The position numbers and the translations under genes are program-made. The notes below the pieces were generated by a model. It saw only the letters and a program-made list of their open reading frames with translations. It had not been told where the DNA came from and did not search any database. From Guadua angustifolia (taxonomy: Eukaryota; Streptophyta; Magnoliopsida; Poales; Poaceae), in NCBI GenBank assembly GCA_036346375.1, contig CM070508.1:22574852-22638851 (forward strand): DNA of 64,000 nucleotides. The letters are read 5' to 3'. Below are positions 1-11,600 of this stretch, piece by piece. Position 1 is the stretch's first letter. Each line of letters starts with the position of its first letter.

Positions 1-2896
1 TCCTTCTCTTGATTAATTAATATCAGAAATAGTATTTATCAAAAATAAATAAAAATATTTTATTTAAGCTTTAAATGCCTTAAAATATTTTCTAGAATTT
101 TTCAGGTATTTTTAGTGCCCTAATTAATTACTTTGAATTTCTGTAATTATTTTTATTGAGAAAAGCCGGAAAATCCTTTAGCTACAGTGTCGGGCCGAGC
201 CCAACACTGTGCTCGCGCGGAGGAAACCCTAGCCGCATCGCTTCGCGCCGTCGGATGGAGATCAGACGGCTGACGTGACCGGACACATCGGGACTGTGTG
301 CGACTGTCGCGCCGCCGTCGCCGTTGGCTACCGAGGATCATGTCAGAGATATTGCGTGAGTTCCAAGGCTTGTCCGAGCAGAAGAAATACCCCGTTGCAT
401 GCGTGACTTCCTTCCGCTCATTTTGCCTCTTCTCCCACGCTTCGCCATCCACCGTAGACCTCGCCCGAGCTTGCCGTAATAGCCACTCTCCTCCGCCTCG
501 GATTTCTTCGTGTTTCACCGCCGTCCGCCGTTCCCCGCCGCAATCAAGGTCTGCTCCGAGTTCGCCGTGCCAAGGTGCATCAGTTGGGCCACTTCATTCA
601 ACCGGAGAAGCTCGGAATCGCCGCCAGCTGCGTCGTCTTCTCCAAGTCCGGCGTCGAGCACCACCACCCGCCGCCGGCCTTCACGCTCACCTCGCCGTCG
701 ATCCCCATCCAACGATCGAGGTGAGGCCACGTAAACTTAATAGCGAGCATCGCCGGGTAGTCTCCGCCGTCGGATTCGAATCCAACGGTCCGAAATCGCG
801 TGTAGCGTGGCTTGATGCTTTCTCGCGCGTGTCGACTTCTAGTTGGTCCAAATCTTGTTAAGTGGGGCCCACATGTCGGTGTGATGACCGGTTGTCTTGC
901 CGTCGACATGACATCATCTGGGGCCCACTTGTCGATGGCGAGGCGGCGTGGAAGCCTCTGGTGCCGACACATGTCCAGTAGAGGAATTAACCGGATTTTC
1001 GATTATAAAATAAATAGAATAATTCGGTTATTTCATTTATTGAATTTCAACAAATTTGTAAATGCTATAACTTTCGCATTTTAACTCGGAATTTAGTGAT
1101 TCCAGTGCCCAAAAATTTGTAAAAATGTGACCTATTTAATGGTGATTTTTATTTTATTTTTGGTGATGATCTTGCTGTCTGTTTTAGTATATTTATTGTG
1201 TGCACGTTTGTTACGAATAGACTCCGAGTTGCCGGAAGTCGCCGAGAGGGAATTCGAAGACCCATCGCAGATCTCAGACCAGGACCAACTGCTTTTCGAA
1301 GGCAAGTCATGCTTTGACCATATTGCCCCTAGATTTTAAAATGTATTTCGATTCAATTTATGCATGCTATGTTAGTTAAAAATGAAATTACTTATGTTGG
1401 GAAAGGTAGTTAAAAATACCATTTTGATTATGCCACCTTGTTATCGTCATTGTATACCCTGAACACATTGTCACCCTAGAATGTTAAATTATGTTGGTTG
1501 CTATATTAATGCCAACACGGGGAGGTGGGCCGTGATTAGTCGCTAGCACGCTTGTATCACGGTGAATGTTTTGAAATTAGCAAATCAATACTGACTAAAC
1601 AATTATGGAACACATTTTGGAATAATGCGATGATGTCATGAAATGGAATTGAGGGTAGCGACCTGTGTGGTCCTACTCGTGCAATGAAGTGGGCATTGGC
1701 ATGTGTTGCATAAATGCAAACCCAGGGTGGGAAATGTTTTGGACCGGGGCAAGTGGCAAGAAGGCTTCGTGCCGGGTGGGCCTGTGTGGCAACGAGATGT
1801 ATGAAAGATTGTGAAGGCTGTGTGCAAGAAGTATCAAATGGATGTCTTGCAGGACGATTAAGGACTTTACCTTGCGAGCCTTTGAAGCTGAGTTTCTCGT
1901 ACAACCACTTGTCAGGAATGGGGACGGACCTAGTTTAGTCGTCTCTAATATCTTTCCTTTGATACCTCGGGTATTGTTACACAAAAATGTAACCAGTATG
2001 GGGGCGTACTGTCTTTTGACTTGGTACCCATCTAACGGATTACTTTGTTCTAAGCTTTGGCTCTGTGTGAGGAAGTGTTAGAAAGGCGATCTTGGAGAGG
2101 TTCATCGGCTAAGTGTTAGTCTCGAAAGACTTTGTTGCAATCAATCACTGTGTGGTGGCGATCGTATCTGTGGGTAAAGTGTCTGACCTCTGCGAGTGTG
2201 TGTAAAATCTATTGAATAGCCGTGTCCGCGGTATTGGACATTGCTCGGGGATTACTGATCAAGGGTTAGATTTTCAAAATAAAAGCGTGGAATGGGTGGT
2301 GTGTGCCAAAAAGCTGTTGAAATGAATTGAGTGTGTGCCAAAACTCTTGGAAAAGAATTGAGAAATTAATTATAAAGAATATTGGTTTCTTGCTTTTAAT
2401 CTAATAGGATTACCTGTTAAAAAGAATGCTGCTTTATGCAAAATAACCAATTAAGCCTTCCTTTGATATAAGCCATGCATGTAGTAATAGAACTGCATTG
2501 TGCATGACTTGTTGAGTATGTTGTATACTCACCCTTGCATCGACAAAAACCTCAGAAGAAGAAGCCGTGCCAGCTTGGGAGGAGGAGTTCCACGAAGGTC
2601 AGGAGGATTAGGGTTGAGCCGCACTCAGTTGCCTGTGGCAATATGAAGGGTTCATTGTTTTACTTTTGCTTCTGCTGATAAACTTGTGCTACTTTGATAT
2701 TTATCGCCCTGCGTGGCGAATTAATGTAAGGTGACCATAAGGTCGTGTAACTCGTTATATTCATGATTGAAGTACTTTATTATTAATTCCACTGCCTATG
2801 ATTGTGGTACTTCAACTGTTTTCTTGTGTGCACTAAGCGATCTGGACTCTTGCCGAATACCGAGTGTCGAATCCAGTAAATTCGGAACGCACGACG
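1..2896 (+). repeat. 5' LTR of element 1 (first ~144 bp missing)
   Basis: This aligns end to end with 8769-11688. It ends just before the PBS with a mutated terminus (acgacg where the partner has acgaca). Most differences from the partner are small indels and substitutions in GC-rich stretches, for example around 180-320 and 840-960, while AT-rich stretches match closely. It contains a short membrane-type ORF at 1127-1339, treated separately. Confidence 0.92.
1127..1339 (+). other. 70-codon ORF inside the LTR with a hydrophobic N-terminus
   Basis: The frame starts MTYLMVIFILFLVMILLSVL, a strongly hydrophobic stretch of about 25 residues, followed by an acidic tail containing DQDQLLFEGK. The partner LTR carries the same frame at 9904-10116 with few changes and no stop. 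LTRs are identical at insertion, so that match is not evidence of selection. In element 2's LTR the homologous stretch keeps the LFEGK codons but not the upstream frame. The conserved part overlaps an AG|GCAAGT splice-donor-like site at 1300-1307, so the signal may be RNA processing rather than a protein. Confidence 0.3.
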
Positions 2897-2899
2897 CGT

Positions 2900-2912
2900 T
2901 GGTATCGAGCCA
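2900..2912 (+). other. primer-binding site, initiator tRNA-Met type
   Basis: TGGTATCGAGCCA lies three bases after the LTR end. It is a slightly variant form of the tRNA-iMet PBS (TGGTATCAGAGCC) common in plant LTR elements. Element 2 has the identical 13-mer at 58478-58490 on the minus strand. Confidence 0.9.
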
Positions 2913-3109
2913 TCTTGTTGTGAGACTTGACCCTAGTTAGAGTGGCCGTCTTAGAGGAATACAAATTAATTTCTAAAGAATAAAATTTGGGCAAGAATAA
3001 TTAATGAAATCTCGACTTATCCCTTCTTCCTTACTCCATACCTATGCTGTATTTTGCTATTACTTTTGTGTTCTTTTAAAATTGTTGTTCTGACGCGTTG
3101 CTTTGGCAG

Positions 3110-3691
3110 ATGCGGATGGTTCACTCTTTCGGCGAGCGTCACGGAGGCTATGCAGCAGAGCTCTGGAGGATGCTCTAGGTGTTGGGAGGCCTCGACCGTC
3201 CTCTCTACCGGTCCCGTACTTGGATAGTCAACGGGATCAACCGTGGATGGGAGACCACCCTCACTTTGTACGCGCGAGAGCACGTGCGTGCTAGTCATCC
3301 GCTCCACCTCGCGATGAAGCGAGAAGCCTCTGGCGGGCATCTGAGTGTGCGGGTGGCGCTGCGCCGGGTTAGCAGGGACTACGGCTACGAGCTGTGGGAC
3401 ACTGCCTTTCGTGTGCACCCGCACGCGGGAGGACCTCTTCAGGCACGCTTGGAGCTGGAGGACGCCGCCGCCGTCGTGCACCTGGGTCGGTTCGCTGCTG
3501 CGCAGGAGGAGGTCATGGACGCCACGACTTCGGAGCTTCAGCCGTGTACCGCGTTGGAGGAGACCGAGGTTGCCTTGCGAAGACGAGAAAGCACGCCGTT
3601 CGAGAGGATCGCCGCTGGAGGAGGCTCTCTGATCGAGGCAGACGGACGTCATGGAGCTTCGGCAGCGGCGAGCGAGGAGGCCGGAGAGTAG
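3110..3691 (+). pseudogene. leader ORF (pre-gag ORF0) of Tekay-type element, one in-frame stop
   Basis: Between PBS and gag lies a frame starting MRMVHSFG and running about 193 codons, broken once by TAG at 3176-3178, probably from CAG. The product is basic and alanine/arginine-rich, with YAREHVRASHPLHLAMKRE and later VVHLGRFAAAQEEVMD. Element 2 has a homologous frame in the same place (57829-58290, minus) starting MRMIHSFG, with matching YAR..RAS and ITHLARYVIAQEDAI segments. Conservation of start and spacing in two diverged copies argues for a real element-encoded protein. I recognise no enzymatic domain. The ATG follows a pyrimidine-rich run and CAG, so it could also open an exon after a spliced leader. 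Confidence 0.55.
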
Positions 3692-4339
3692 GAGCCGTGC
3701 GAGCACCAAGGCCGGTGGTGCCCCAGTACACCGGTGGGAGGGCATGGGGATCAGTTTGGCCCGATGCCATCTCACCCGCCGGTTTACGTGATCGGCGAGC
3801 CGCAGCCGGGTTGGCTCGAGGAGTGAGCTTTTTCAGAGTTGCAGTGATCCGCTTTTGTGTTGAGACTCACCTGTGTTGAGTCGCGTCTTAATTTCGAACA
3901 TTAGGAGTACGTGTTGTAATGAACTAATTGATGTGTTGTTGTGACTGTTATTATGGTTGCATAGTCCCTAGACTATGTAAGAAACCATACCTACCTATTA
4001 TTTATGCTTGAATGTTTAATGGTTTTTTTTAGTTGCACCTGTTTCCCCGTATAAGTTCCTATGCTTGCCTATTCTTTTCCCCTTATCTCTAAACCACGAA
4101 GCAATCAGCGAGATGGTGAACACTACATAACAACGGAGGCGGGAGGCGGTGGTTCGCGCCAGAGGCGATCGAGCAGTACACCACCACCCGAGCAAAGACC
4201 GCCGATTGACATGCAGAATTTAGGAGCATTTCTCGTAGCACAGACACAATTAATGCAGACGATGATGGCCACTGTGTAGCAAATCAACACTCAGGCAGTC
4301 GCCAACAACCAAGCTAATAACAATGGGCCACGTCCCTAT

Positions 4340-5110
4340 TCAAGATTGTCCGAGTTTATGAGGACACGGCCACCTACTTTCTCAGGCAATACTAGCCCGT
4401 TAGAGCCAGATGATTGGTTAAGAACCATCGGAAGGAAATTGCATATAACGCAGTGTGAAGGAAATGAGAGGGTGCTTTATGCCTCTCACCAGCTGGAGGG
4501 AACAGCAGCAGAATGGTGGGAAAATTACTGCGCGTCGCAGGAGAACCCACAGGAAATCACCTGGGAGGAATTCACTATAGCCTTTCGTCAATATCATGTG
4601 CCAGAAGGAATTATGGAGCTGAAAAAGGAGGAATTCAGGGCGCTGAAACAAGGAGGCCAGACAGTGGCCGATTATCTGAATAAATTCACTCAACTCGCAT
4701 GCTACGCACCAGAAGACGTAGCAACCGATAAAGCTAGGCAGTCCCGTTTTATGAAGGGGCTCAACACTGGTTTACAGGTGGGATTGATTACCCACACTTT
4801 CCCGGATTTTCAAGAGTTAGTGAACAAGGCACTCATACTGGAAGATAAGCGCAAGGAACTTCACGACAATCGCAAGCGCCGCATGGCTCAGCAAGGAGGA
4901 CGCCATGGTCAGCAGAAAACAAGTATGGTACCCCATGATTCGCCAGATTCAGCGAGGAAGCGATGTCGTGACACGCCGCCAATGCCAAGACCGGTGGACA
5001 AACCCTCGAGACCCGGTCGGTTGTTAACAGAGCGGAGAAATCAGCAGATGTCCGGAAGACGCTGCTACAATTGCAATGAGACCGGGCATTTCGCCAATAT
5101 GTGCCCCAAG
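4340..5110 (+). pseudogene. gag: gag capsid region and CCHC zinc knuckle of element 1
   Basis: The capsid-like region begins after SEFMRTRPPTFSG and includes AAEWWENYCASQ and VADYLNKFTQLACYAP, typical of plant retrotransposon gag proteins. A basic linker leads to a perfect CX2CX4HX4C knuckle (CYNCNETGHFANMC) at 5063-5104, which in this family binds genomic RNA during packaging. The knuckle is intact while the adjacent protease is not. Confidence 0.92.
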
Positions 5111-5280
5111 AAGAGAGGTGTGACACCAGTGCGCTTCAACTTAGGAAACACGCCTGCTAAGACTCCTGTCCAAGGAGGAAGCCGAGACACGCCAATTTGG
5201 AGCTATCATAAGCATTCGCATGGCGAATTAACCAAATCTCGCATGAGCGAAGTCCAGAATGCTATGGACGTCGTGCTCGG

Positions 5281-5560
5281 TAAGTTCTTAGTCAACTCAG
5301 TGCCAGCTACAGTATTATTTGATTCAAGAGCTTCGCATTCGTTCGTTTTTCGAGATTTTGCTGTGACAAATGATCTGGATATTGTTAACCTTAAAAGTAC
5401 ACTCCTAGTTCAATCCCCTCGATCAGAACTTCGCTCTAAGGTCGGATGTTCTGGGATTAAGCTATTAATAAAAGGGGTAGAGTTCCTAGCGAACCTTATT
5501 ATATTAGATACCCAAACCCTGGATGTTATCCTGAGAATGGATTGGTTGACTAAGCATAAG
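5281..5560 (+). pseudogene. retropepsin-like protease of element 1 with mutated active site
   Basis: The aspartic protease would cut the polyprotein. The flap and core are recognisable (TVLFDSRASHSFVF, later LDVILRMDWL). The catalytic triplet D-S-G reads D-S-R at 5321-5329 because GGA has become AGA. A second Gly-to-Arg change turns the usual GMDWL into RMDWL at about 5530. Both are G-to-A transitions. Confidence 0.9.
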
Positions 5561-5799
5561 GCTGTATTAGACTGTGGGCAAAGAGTTGTGTCTATCGAGA
5601 GCCCTGAAGGTAGGAAAGTGGAATTTCAAGCAATAGCAGTTCGAAAAGGACAGATGTTAGTAAACAATCTGGAGACCGTTAGTATAAGAGATGTACCAGT
5701 GGTCAGTGAATACCCAGATATTTTTCCCGAGGAATTACCAGGAATGCCACTAGACAGAGACATAGAGTTCGTAATTGACTTAGTGCCTGGAACAGCACC

Positions 5800-6397
5800 A
5801 ATAGCAAAGAGACCGTATCGGATGTCTACTGAAGAGTTGGTAGAAATGAAAAAGCAGATTGAGGAGTTGTTGGAAAAAGGATTCATTAGACCGAGCTCGT
5901 CACCTTGGGGAGCACCGGTTCTGTTCGTTAAGAAAAAGGATGGGAGTTTTCGGATGTGTGTAGATTATCGTGCACTTAACGAAGTGACGATAAAGAATAA
6001 ATACCCGTTACCTCGGATAGATGATCTTTTCGATCAACTAAGAGGAGCAGGAGTATTTTCCAAGATCGACCTTAGGTCAGGATACCACCAGTTGAAAATC
6101 AAGACTGAGGACATACCCAAGACTGCATTTTCTTCAAGATATGGACACTTTGAGTTCACTGTTATGTCATTTGGATTGACAAATGCGCCAGCTTACTTTA
6201 TGAACTTGATGAACAAAGTATTTATGGAATATTTAGATAAATTCGTGGTTGTGTTCATCGACGATATATTGGTTTACTCAAGGACGGATGAAGAGCACGC
6301 CCAACATTTGAGATTAGTGCTGGAAAAGTTAAGGGGCAAAGCGGACTATATCGAAATTGATAAGTGCGATTTACGGAAGAGTAAGGTAGATTTCTAG
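5800..6397 (+). pseudogene. reverse transcriptase domain of element 1
   Basis: Signature blocks appear in order: RPYRMSTEELVEMKKQIEELL, GAPVLFVKKKDGSFRMCVDY, YPLPRIDDLFDQLRGAGVFSKIDL, and the catalytic FIDD at 6254-6265. This domain copies the RNA into cDNA. The frame stops at TAG 6395-6397 through a one-base shift; reading resumes in the neighbouring frame (LGHVLTT) and returns to the original frame near 6416. Confidence 0.95.
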
Positions 6398-6649
6398 GGC
6401 ATGTATTGACCACGAGGAATTGCGAGAGACCCAAGCAAGGTTGAGACAGTACTACATTGGGAATCGCCAAAGACGGTTACGCAGATTCGAAGTTTTCTTG
6501 GAATGGCTGGTTATTACCGCCGATTTATAGAAAGATTTTCGACAATTGCCAGGCCAATTACGTAACTGCTGAAGAAAGAGAAGAAATTTGTTTGGACGCC
6601 AGATTGTGAGAAGAGTTTTCAAGAATTGAAGAAAAGATTGACATCAGCG

Positions 6650-7045
6650 CTAGTGTTAGTGCAACCAGATGTGCACCAGAGCTTTGATATTTACTGCGAT
6701 GCATCACGCCAAGGGCTGGGATGCGTGTAAATGCAAAATGGGAAGGTAGTAGCTTACGCGTCAAGGCAATTGAGGCCACATGAAGGGAATTACCCGACGC
6801 ATGATCTAGAACTAGCGGTCGTAGTGCATGCCTTGAAGATATGGCGTCACTATCTTATTGGTAACAGGTGCGAGGTGTATACAGATCATAAGAGCCTTAA
6901 GTACATTTTCACCCAATCGGACCTGAACATGAGACAGAGGAGATGGTTGGAGCTGATCAAGGATTACAACATGGGTATCCATTATCATCCCGGCAAGGCC
7001 AATGTAGTGGCTGATGCCTTGAGTCGGAAAAGTCATAGCCCGAAT
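6650..7045 (+). pseudogene. RNase H domain of element 1
   Basis: The domain shows FDIYCDASRQGLGCV, then a stop at 6728-6730, then VVAYASRQLRPHEGNYPTHD, LELAVVVHALK, YTDHKSLKYIF and NVVADALSRK. The acidic residues expected in RNase H1-type folds (D, E, D, D) are present. It would degrade RNA in the RNA-DNA hybrid during reverse transcription. Confidence 0.93.
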
Positions 7046-7213
7046 ATGATAGAAGGAGAGAGCCAGAGAGAATTGTGCAAGGACCTTCAGAGGTTGAAAT
7101 TGGAAGTTGTTCCGGAAGGATTTGTAGCCGCTTTGGAGGTAAAACCTATCTTGGAAGACTAGATTAGAGAAGGTCAGAAGAGCGACGAGAAGATCGAGTG
7201 CATCAAGGCCAAG

Positions 7214-8536
7214 ATGGAGGAAGGGCAAGCAAAGGAATTTAAGCTGGATGAGCAAGGCACGTTATGGATGAAGCAGCGCATTTGTGTACCCCACAAAAAG
7301 GAGTTGAAGCAGTTAATACTGGAGGAAGCTCATGACTCCAAGTATTCGATTCACCCAGGAAGTGCAAAAATGTATCAAGATTTAAAAGAAAGGTTTTGGT
7401 GGCCAAATATGAAGAGGGAGGTTGCTGAACACGTAGCACTGTGTGATGTATGCCAGCGAGTTAAGGCTATGCATCAGAGGCCAGCAGGACTGCTGCAGCC
7501 ATTAAAAATACCAGAGTGGAAATGGGAAGAAATCGGAATGGATTTTATTACTGGATTGCCAAGGACGCAAGGAGGTTATGACTCCATATGGGTCATCGTG
7601 GATCGCTTAACTAAGGTCGCGCACTTCATACCAGTAAAGACAACCTATTCGGGAGATAAGTTAGCCGAGCTATACATGGCAAGGATCGTTTGCTTACATG
7701 GAGTGCCAAAGAAGATAGTATCGGACCGAGGTACCCAATTTACCTCAAGATTTTGGGATAAATTGCTTACAGCAATGGGTACCCGCTTGAACTTCAGTAC
7801 AGCATATCACCCACAGACAGATGGGCAGACTGAAAGATTCAACCAAATATTAGAAGATATGTTAAGAGCTTGTGCGTTGGCTTATACATCGACTTGGGAT
7901 AAATGCTTACCATATGCTGAATTCAGTTACAACAACAACTACCAGGCTAGTCTGCAGATGTCACCTTTCGAAGCATTGTATGGTCGACCCTACAGGACGC
8001 CGTTAAATTGGAATGAGACTGGTGAGCGTCGTGTCTTCGGACCAGACATACTCCAAGAAGCCGAAGAGCAAATAGCGCTAATAAGGAAAATGTTGAAAAT
8101 CGCGCAGTTAAGACAAAAGAGTTACGCGGACAATCGCCGCAGGGATTTGAGCTTTGAACCTGAAGATTATGTGTATCTCAGAGTGACACCTCTTAAAGGA
8201 GTCCAGAGGTTTCACAAAAAGGGCAAACTTGCGCCAAGATATGTGGGACCGTTTAAGATCATAAGTCGTAAGGGCGAAGTCGCCTACCAACTAAAATTAC
8301 CGCAGTCATTAGCGGGAGTGCACAATGTCTTTCATGTATCGCAACTCAAGAAGTGTCTCCGAGTGCCTGAAGAACAAACATCACTGGAAGAAGTTGAACT
8401 ACAGGAAGACTTGACTTACAAGGAACAACCGATAAAAATTCTAGACACAATGGATCGGAAAACAAGAAACAAGACAACTCGTTTCTGCAGAGTTCAGTGG
8501 AGCAACCACACAGAAAGCGAGGCCACCTGGGAATGA
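7214..8536 (+). pseudogene. integrase with chromodomain-like C-terminus, element 1
   Basis: The HHCC zinc-binding region (HDSKYSIHPGSAKMYQDLK to CDVCQRVK) precedes a DDE core: D in MDFITGLP, D in SDRGTQF and E in GQTERFNQ. The tail carries the GPF region (KLAPRYVGPFKI) and a chromodomain-type segment ending at TGA 8534, where relatives usually continue with an Arg codon. In chromoviruses this domain is thought to guide insertion to particular chromatin. Confidence 0.93.
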
Positions 8537-8610
8537 GAGGAAGATCTGAAAAAGGAATTCCCAAACCTATTATCTAGTTAGGCTTCGAATCTCGGGGACG
8601 AGATTCTGTT

Positions 8611-8622
8611 AAGGGGGGTAGG
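8611..8622 (+). other. polypurine tract of element 1
   Basis: AAGGGGGGTAGG lies immediately before the TGTAAC start of the 3' LTR, where plus-strand DNA synthesis would be primed. Confidence 0.85.
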
Positions 8623-8624
8623 TT

Positions 8625-11600
8625 TGTAACGTCCCAAAATTTACCCCGATTTTAATTTTTGAGTTATTTAAAATTTTTTGTGAATTAATCAACCTTTATT
8701 TGCATTTAATTAAATTTATCTAATTTTTTGGGGATTTATTGGATTTAAATAAAGTTAACTTGAAATATCCTTCTCTTGATTAATTAATATCAGAAAAAGT
8801 ATTTATCAAAAATAAATGAAAATATTTTATTTAAGCTCTAAATGCCTTAAAATATTTTCTAGAATTTTTTGGGTATTTTTAGTGCCATAATTAATTACTT
8901 TGAATTTCTGCAATTATTTTTATTGAGAAAAGCTGGAAAATCCTTTGAATTCTGATGTCGTCGAGCCCACCTTGTGCTCATGCGAGGAAACCCTAGCCGC
9001 ATCGCTCCGCGCCGTCGGATGGAGATCGGACGGCTGACGTGACCGGACACATCGGAATTTGTCGGCGCGATCGCGCCATGCGTCGCCGTTGGCTGCCGAG
9101 GATCATGTCAGAGATATTGCACGAGTTCCAAGGCTTGTCCGAGCAGAAGAAATACCCCGTTGCATGCGTGACTTCCTTCTGCTCATTTTGCCTCTTCTCC
9201 CACGCTCTGCCATCCACCGTAGACCTCGCCCGAGCTCGCCGTAATAGCCACTCTCCTCCGCCTCGGTTTTCTTCGTGTTTCGCCGCCGTCCGCCGTTCCC
9301 CGCCGCAATCAAGGTCTGCTCCGAGTTCGCCGTGCCAAGGTGCATCAGTTGGGCCACTTCATTCAGCGGGCTTCGGAATCGCCGCCAGCTGCGTCGTCTT
9401 CTCCAAGTCCGGCGTCGAGCACCACCGCCGCTCCTTCGACGCTTCGCAGCTCACCTCCGCCGTCAGATCCCCATCCAATGATCGAGGTGAGGCCACGTAG
9501 GCTTAGTAGCAGTGCATCGCTCGGGTAGTCTCCGCCGTCGGATTCGAATCCAACGGTCCGGAAATCGCGTGTGCGTGTGCGTGGCTTGATGCTTTCTGCG
9601 TGCGTGTCGCCTTCTAGTTGGTCCAATCTTGTTAAAGTGGGGCCCACATGTCGGTGTGATGACCATTTGTCTTGACGTCAAGATGACATCATCTGGGGCC
9701 CACTTGTCAGTGGCCGAGGGCGACGTGGAAGCCTCTGGTGCCGACACGTGTCCAGCCGAGGAATTAACCGGATTTTCAGTATAAAAATAAATAGAATAAT
9801 TCAGTTATTTCATTTATTGAATTTCAGCAAATTTGTAAATGCTATAACTTTCGCATTTTAACTCGGAATTTAGTGATTCCAGTGCCTAAAAATTTGTAAA
9901 AATGTGACCTATTTAATGGTGATTTTTATTTTATTTTTGGTGATGATCTTACTATCTGTTTTAGTATATTTATTGTGTGCACGTTTGTTACGAATAGACT
10001 CCGAGTTGTCGGAAGTCGCCGAGAGGGAATTCGAAGACCCATCGCAGATCTCAGACCAGGACCAACTGCTTTTCGATGGCAAGTCATGCTTTGACCATAT
10101 TGCCCCTATATTTTAAAATGTATTTCGATTCAATTTATGCATGCTATGTTAGTTGAAAATGAAATTACTTATGTTGGGAAAGGTAGTTAAAAATACCATT
10201 TTGATTATGCCACCTTGTTATCGTCATTGTATACCCTGAACACCTTGTCACCCTAGAATGTTAAATTATGTTGGTTGCTATATTAATGCCAACACGGGAG
10301 GCTGGACCGTGATTAGTCGCTTAGCCTGCTTGTATGCGGTGAATGTTTTGAAATTAGCAAATCAATACTGACTAAACAATTATGGAACGCATTTTGGAAT
10401 AATGCGATGATGTCATGAAATGGAATTGAGGGTAGCGACCTGTGTGGTCCTACTCGTGCAATGAAGTGGGCATTGGCATGTGTTGCATAAATGCAAACCC
10501 GGGGTGGGAAATGTTTTGGACCGGGGCAAGTGGCAAGAAGGCTTCGTGCCGGGTGGGCCTGTGTGGCAACGGGATGTATGAAAGATTGTGAAGGCTGTGT
10601 GCCGAGAAGTATCAAATGGATGTCTTGCCCGGGACAGTTAAGGACTTTACCTTGCGAGCCTTTGAACTGAGTTTCTCGTACAACCACTTGTCCGGAATGG
10701 GACGGACCTAGTTTAGTACGTCTCTAATATCTTTCCTTTGATACCTCGGGGCGACTGTTACACAAAAATGTAACCGTATGGGGAGCGTACATCTTTGCTG
10801 CTTGGTACCCATCTAACAGATTCGCTTTGTTCTAAGCTTTGGCTCGTGTGAGGAAGTGTTAGAAAGGCGATCTTGGAGAGGTTCATCGGCTAAGTGTTAG
10901 TCTCCGAAAGACTTTGTTGCAATCAATCACTGTGTGGTGAGCGATGTATCTGTGGGTAAAGTGTCTGACCTCTGCAGAGTGTGTGTAAAAATCTATTCGA
11001 ATAGCCGTGTCCGCGGTATTGGACATTGCTCGGGGATTACAGTCAAGGGTTAGATTTTCAAAATAAAACGTGGAATGGGTGGCTGTGTGCCAAAAACTGT
11101 TGAAATGAATTCAGGGCTGTGTGCCAAAACTCTTGGAAAAGAATTGAGAAATTAATTATAAAGAATATTGGTTTTACTGCTTTTAATCTAATAGGATTAC
11201 CTGTTAAAAAGAAATGCTGCTTTATGCAAAATAACCAATTAAGCCTTCCTTTGATATAAGCCATGCATGTAGTAATAGAACTGCATTGTGCATGACTTGT
11301 TGAGTATATTGTATACTCACCCTTGCATCGATAAAAACCTCAGAAGAAGAAGCCGTGCCAGCTTGGGAGGAGGAGTTCCACGAAGGTCAGGAGGATTAGG
11401 GTTGAGCCGCACTCAGTTGCCTGTGGCAATATGAAGGGTTCATTGTTTTACTTTTGCTTCCGCTGATAAACTTGTGCTACTTTGATATTTATCGCCCTGA
11501 GTGGCGAATTAATGTAAGGTGATCATAAGGTCGTGTAACTCGTTATATTCATGATTGAAGTACTTTATTATTAATTCCGCTGTGTATGATTGTGGTACTT

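Larger units (their letters stand above)
4096..8575 (+). pseudogene. gag-pol polyprotein of element 1 (degenerate)
   Basis: One long frame encodes gag, protease, RT, RNase H, integrase and chromodomain. The start equivalent to element 2's MEQSADGEH is ACG at 4096, followed by a one-base insertion near 4110. In-frame stops are at 4277 (TAG), 6563 (TAA), 6728 (TAA), 7160 (TAG) and 8534 (TGA). A compensating frameshift pair lies near 6394 and 6414, and the segment just before it (6330-6390) matches the family poorly. Several stops look like C-to-T changes in CAG, CAA or CGA codons. The zinc knuckle, RT and integrase catalytic motifs remain, but the protease active site is DSR instead of DSG. No functional protein can be made. 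Confidence 0.95.

Noticed and set aside
298..861. Open plus-strand frame of 187 codons in the LTR.
   Set aside because: GC-rich LTR sequence with frames open on both strands; the same region in the right LTR has shifted frames and no family resemblance.
3394..3879. Long alternative frames overlapping the leader ORF on both strands (also 3017-3775 minus).
   Set aside because: Shadows of the GC-rich leader ORF; only the 3110-3691 frame is matched in element 2.
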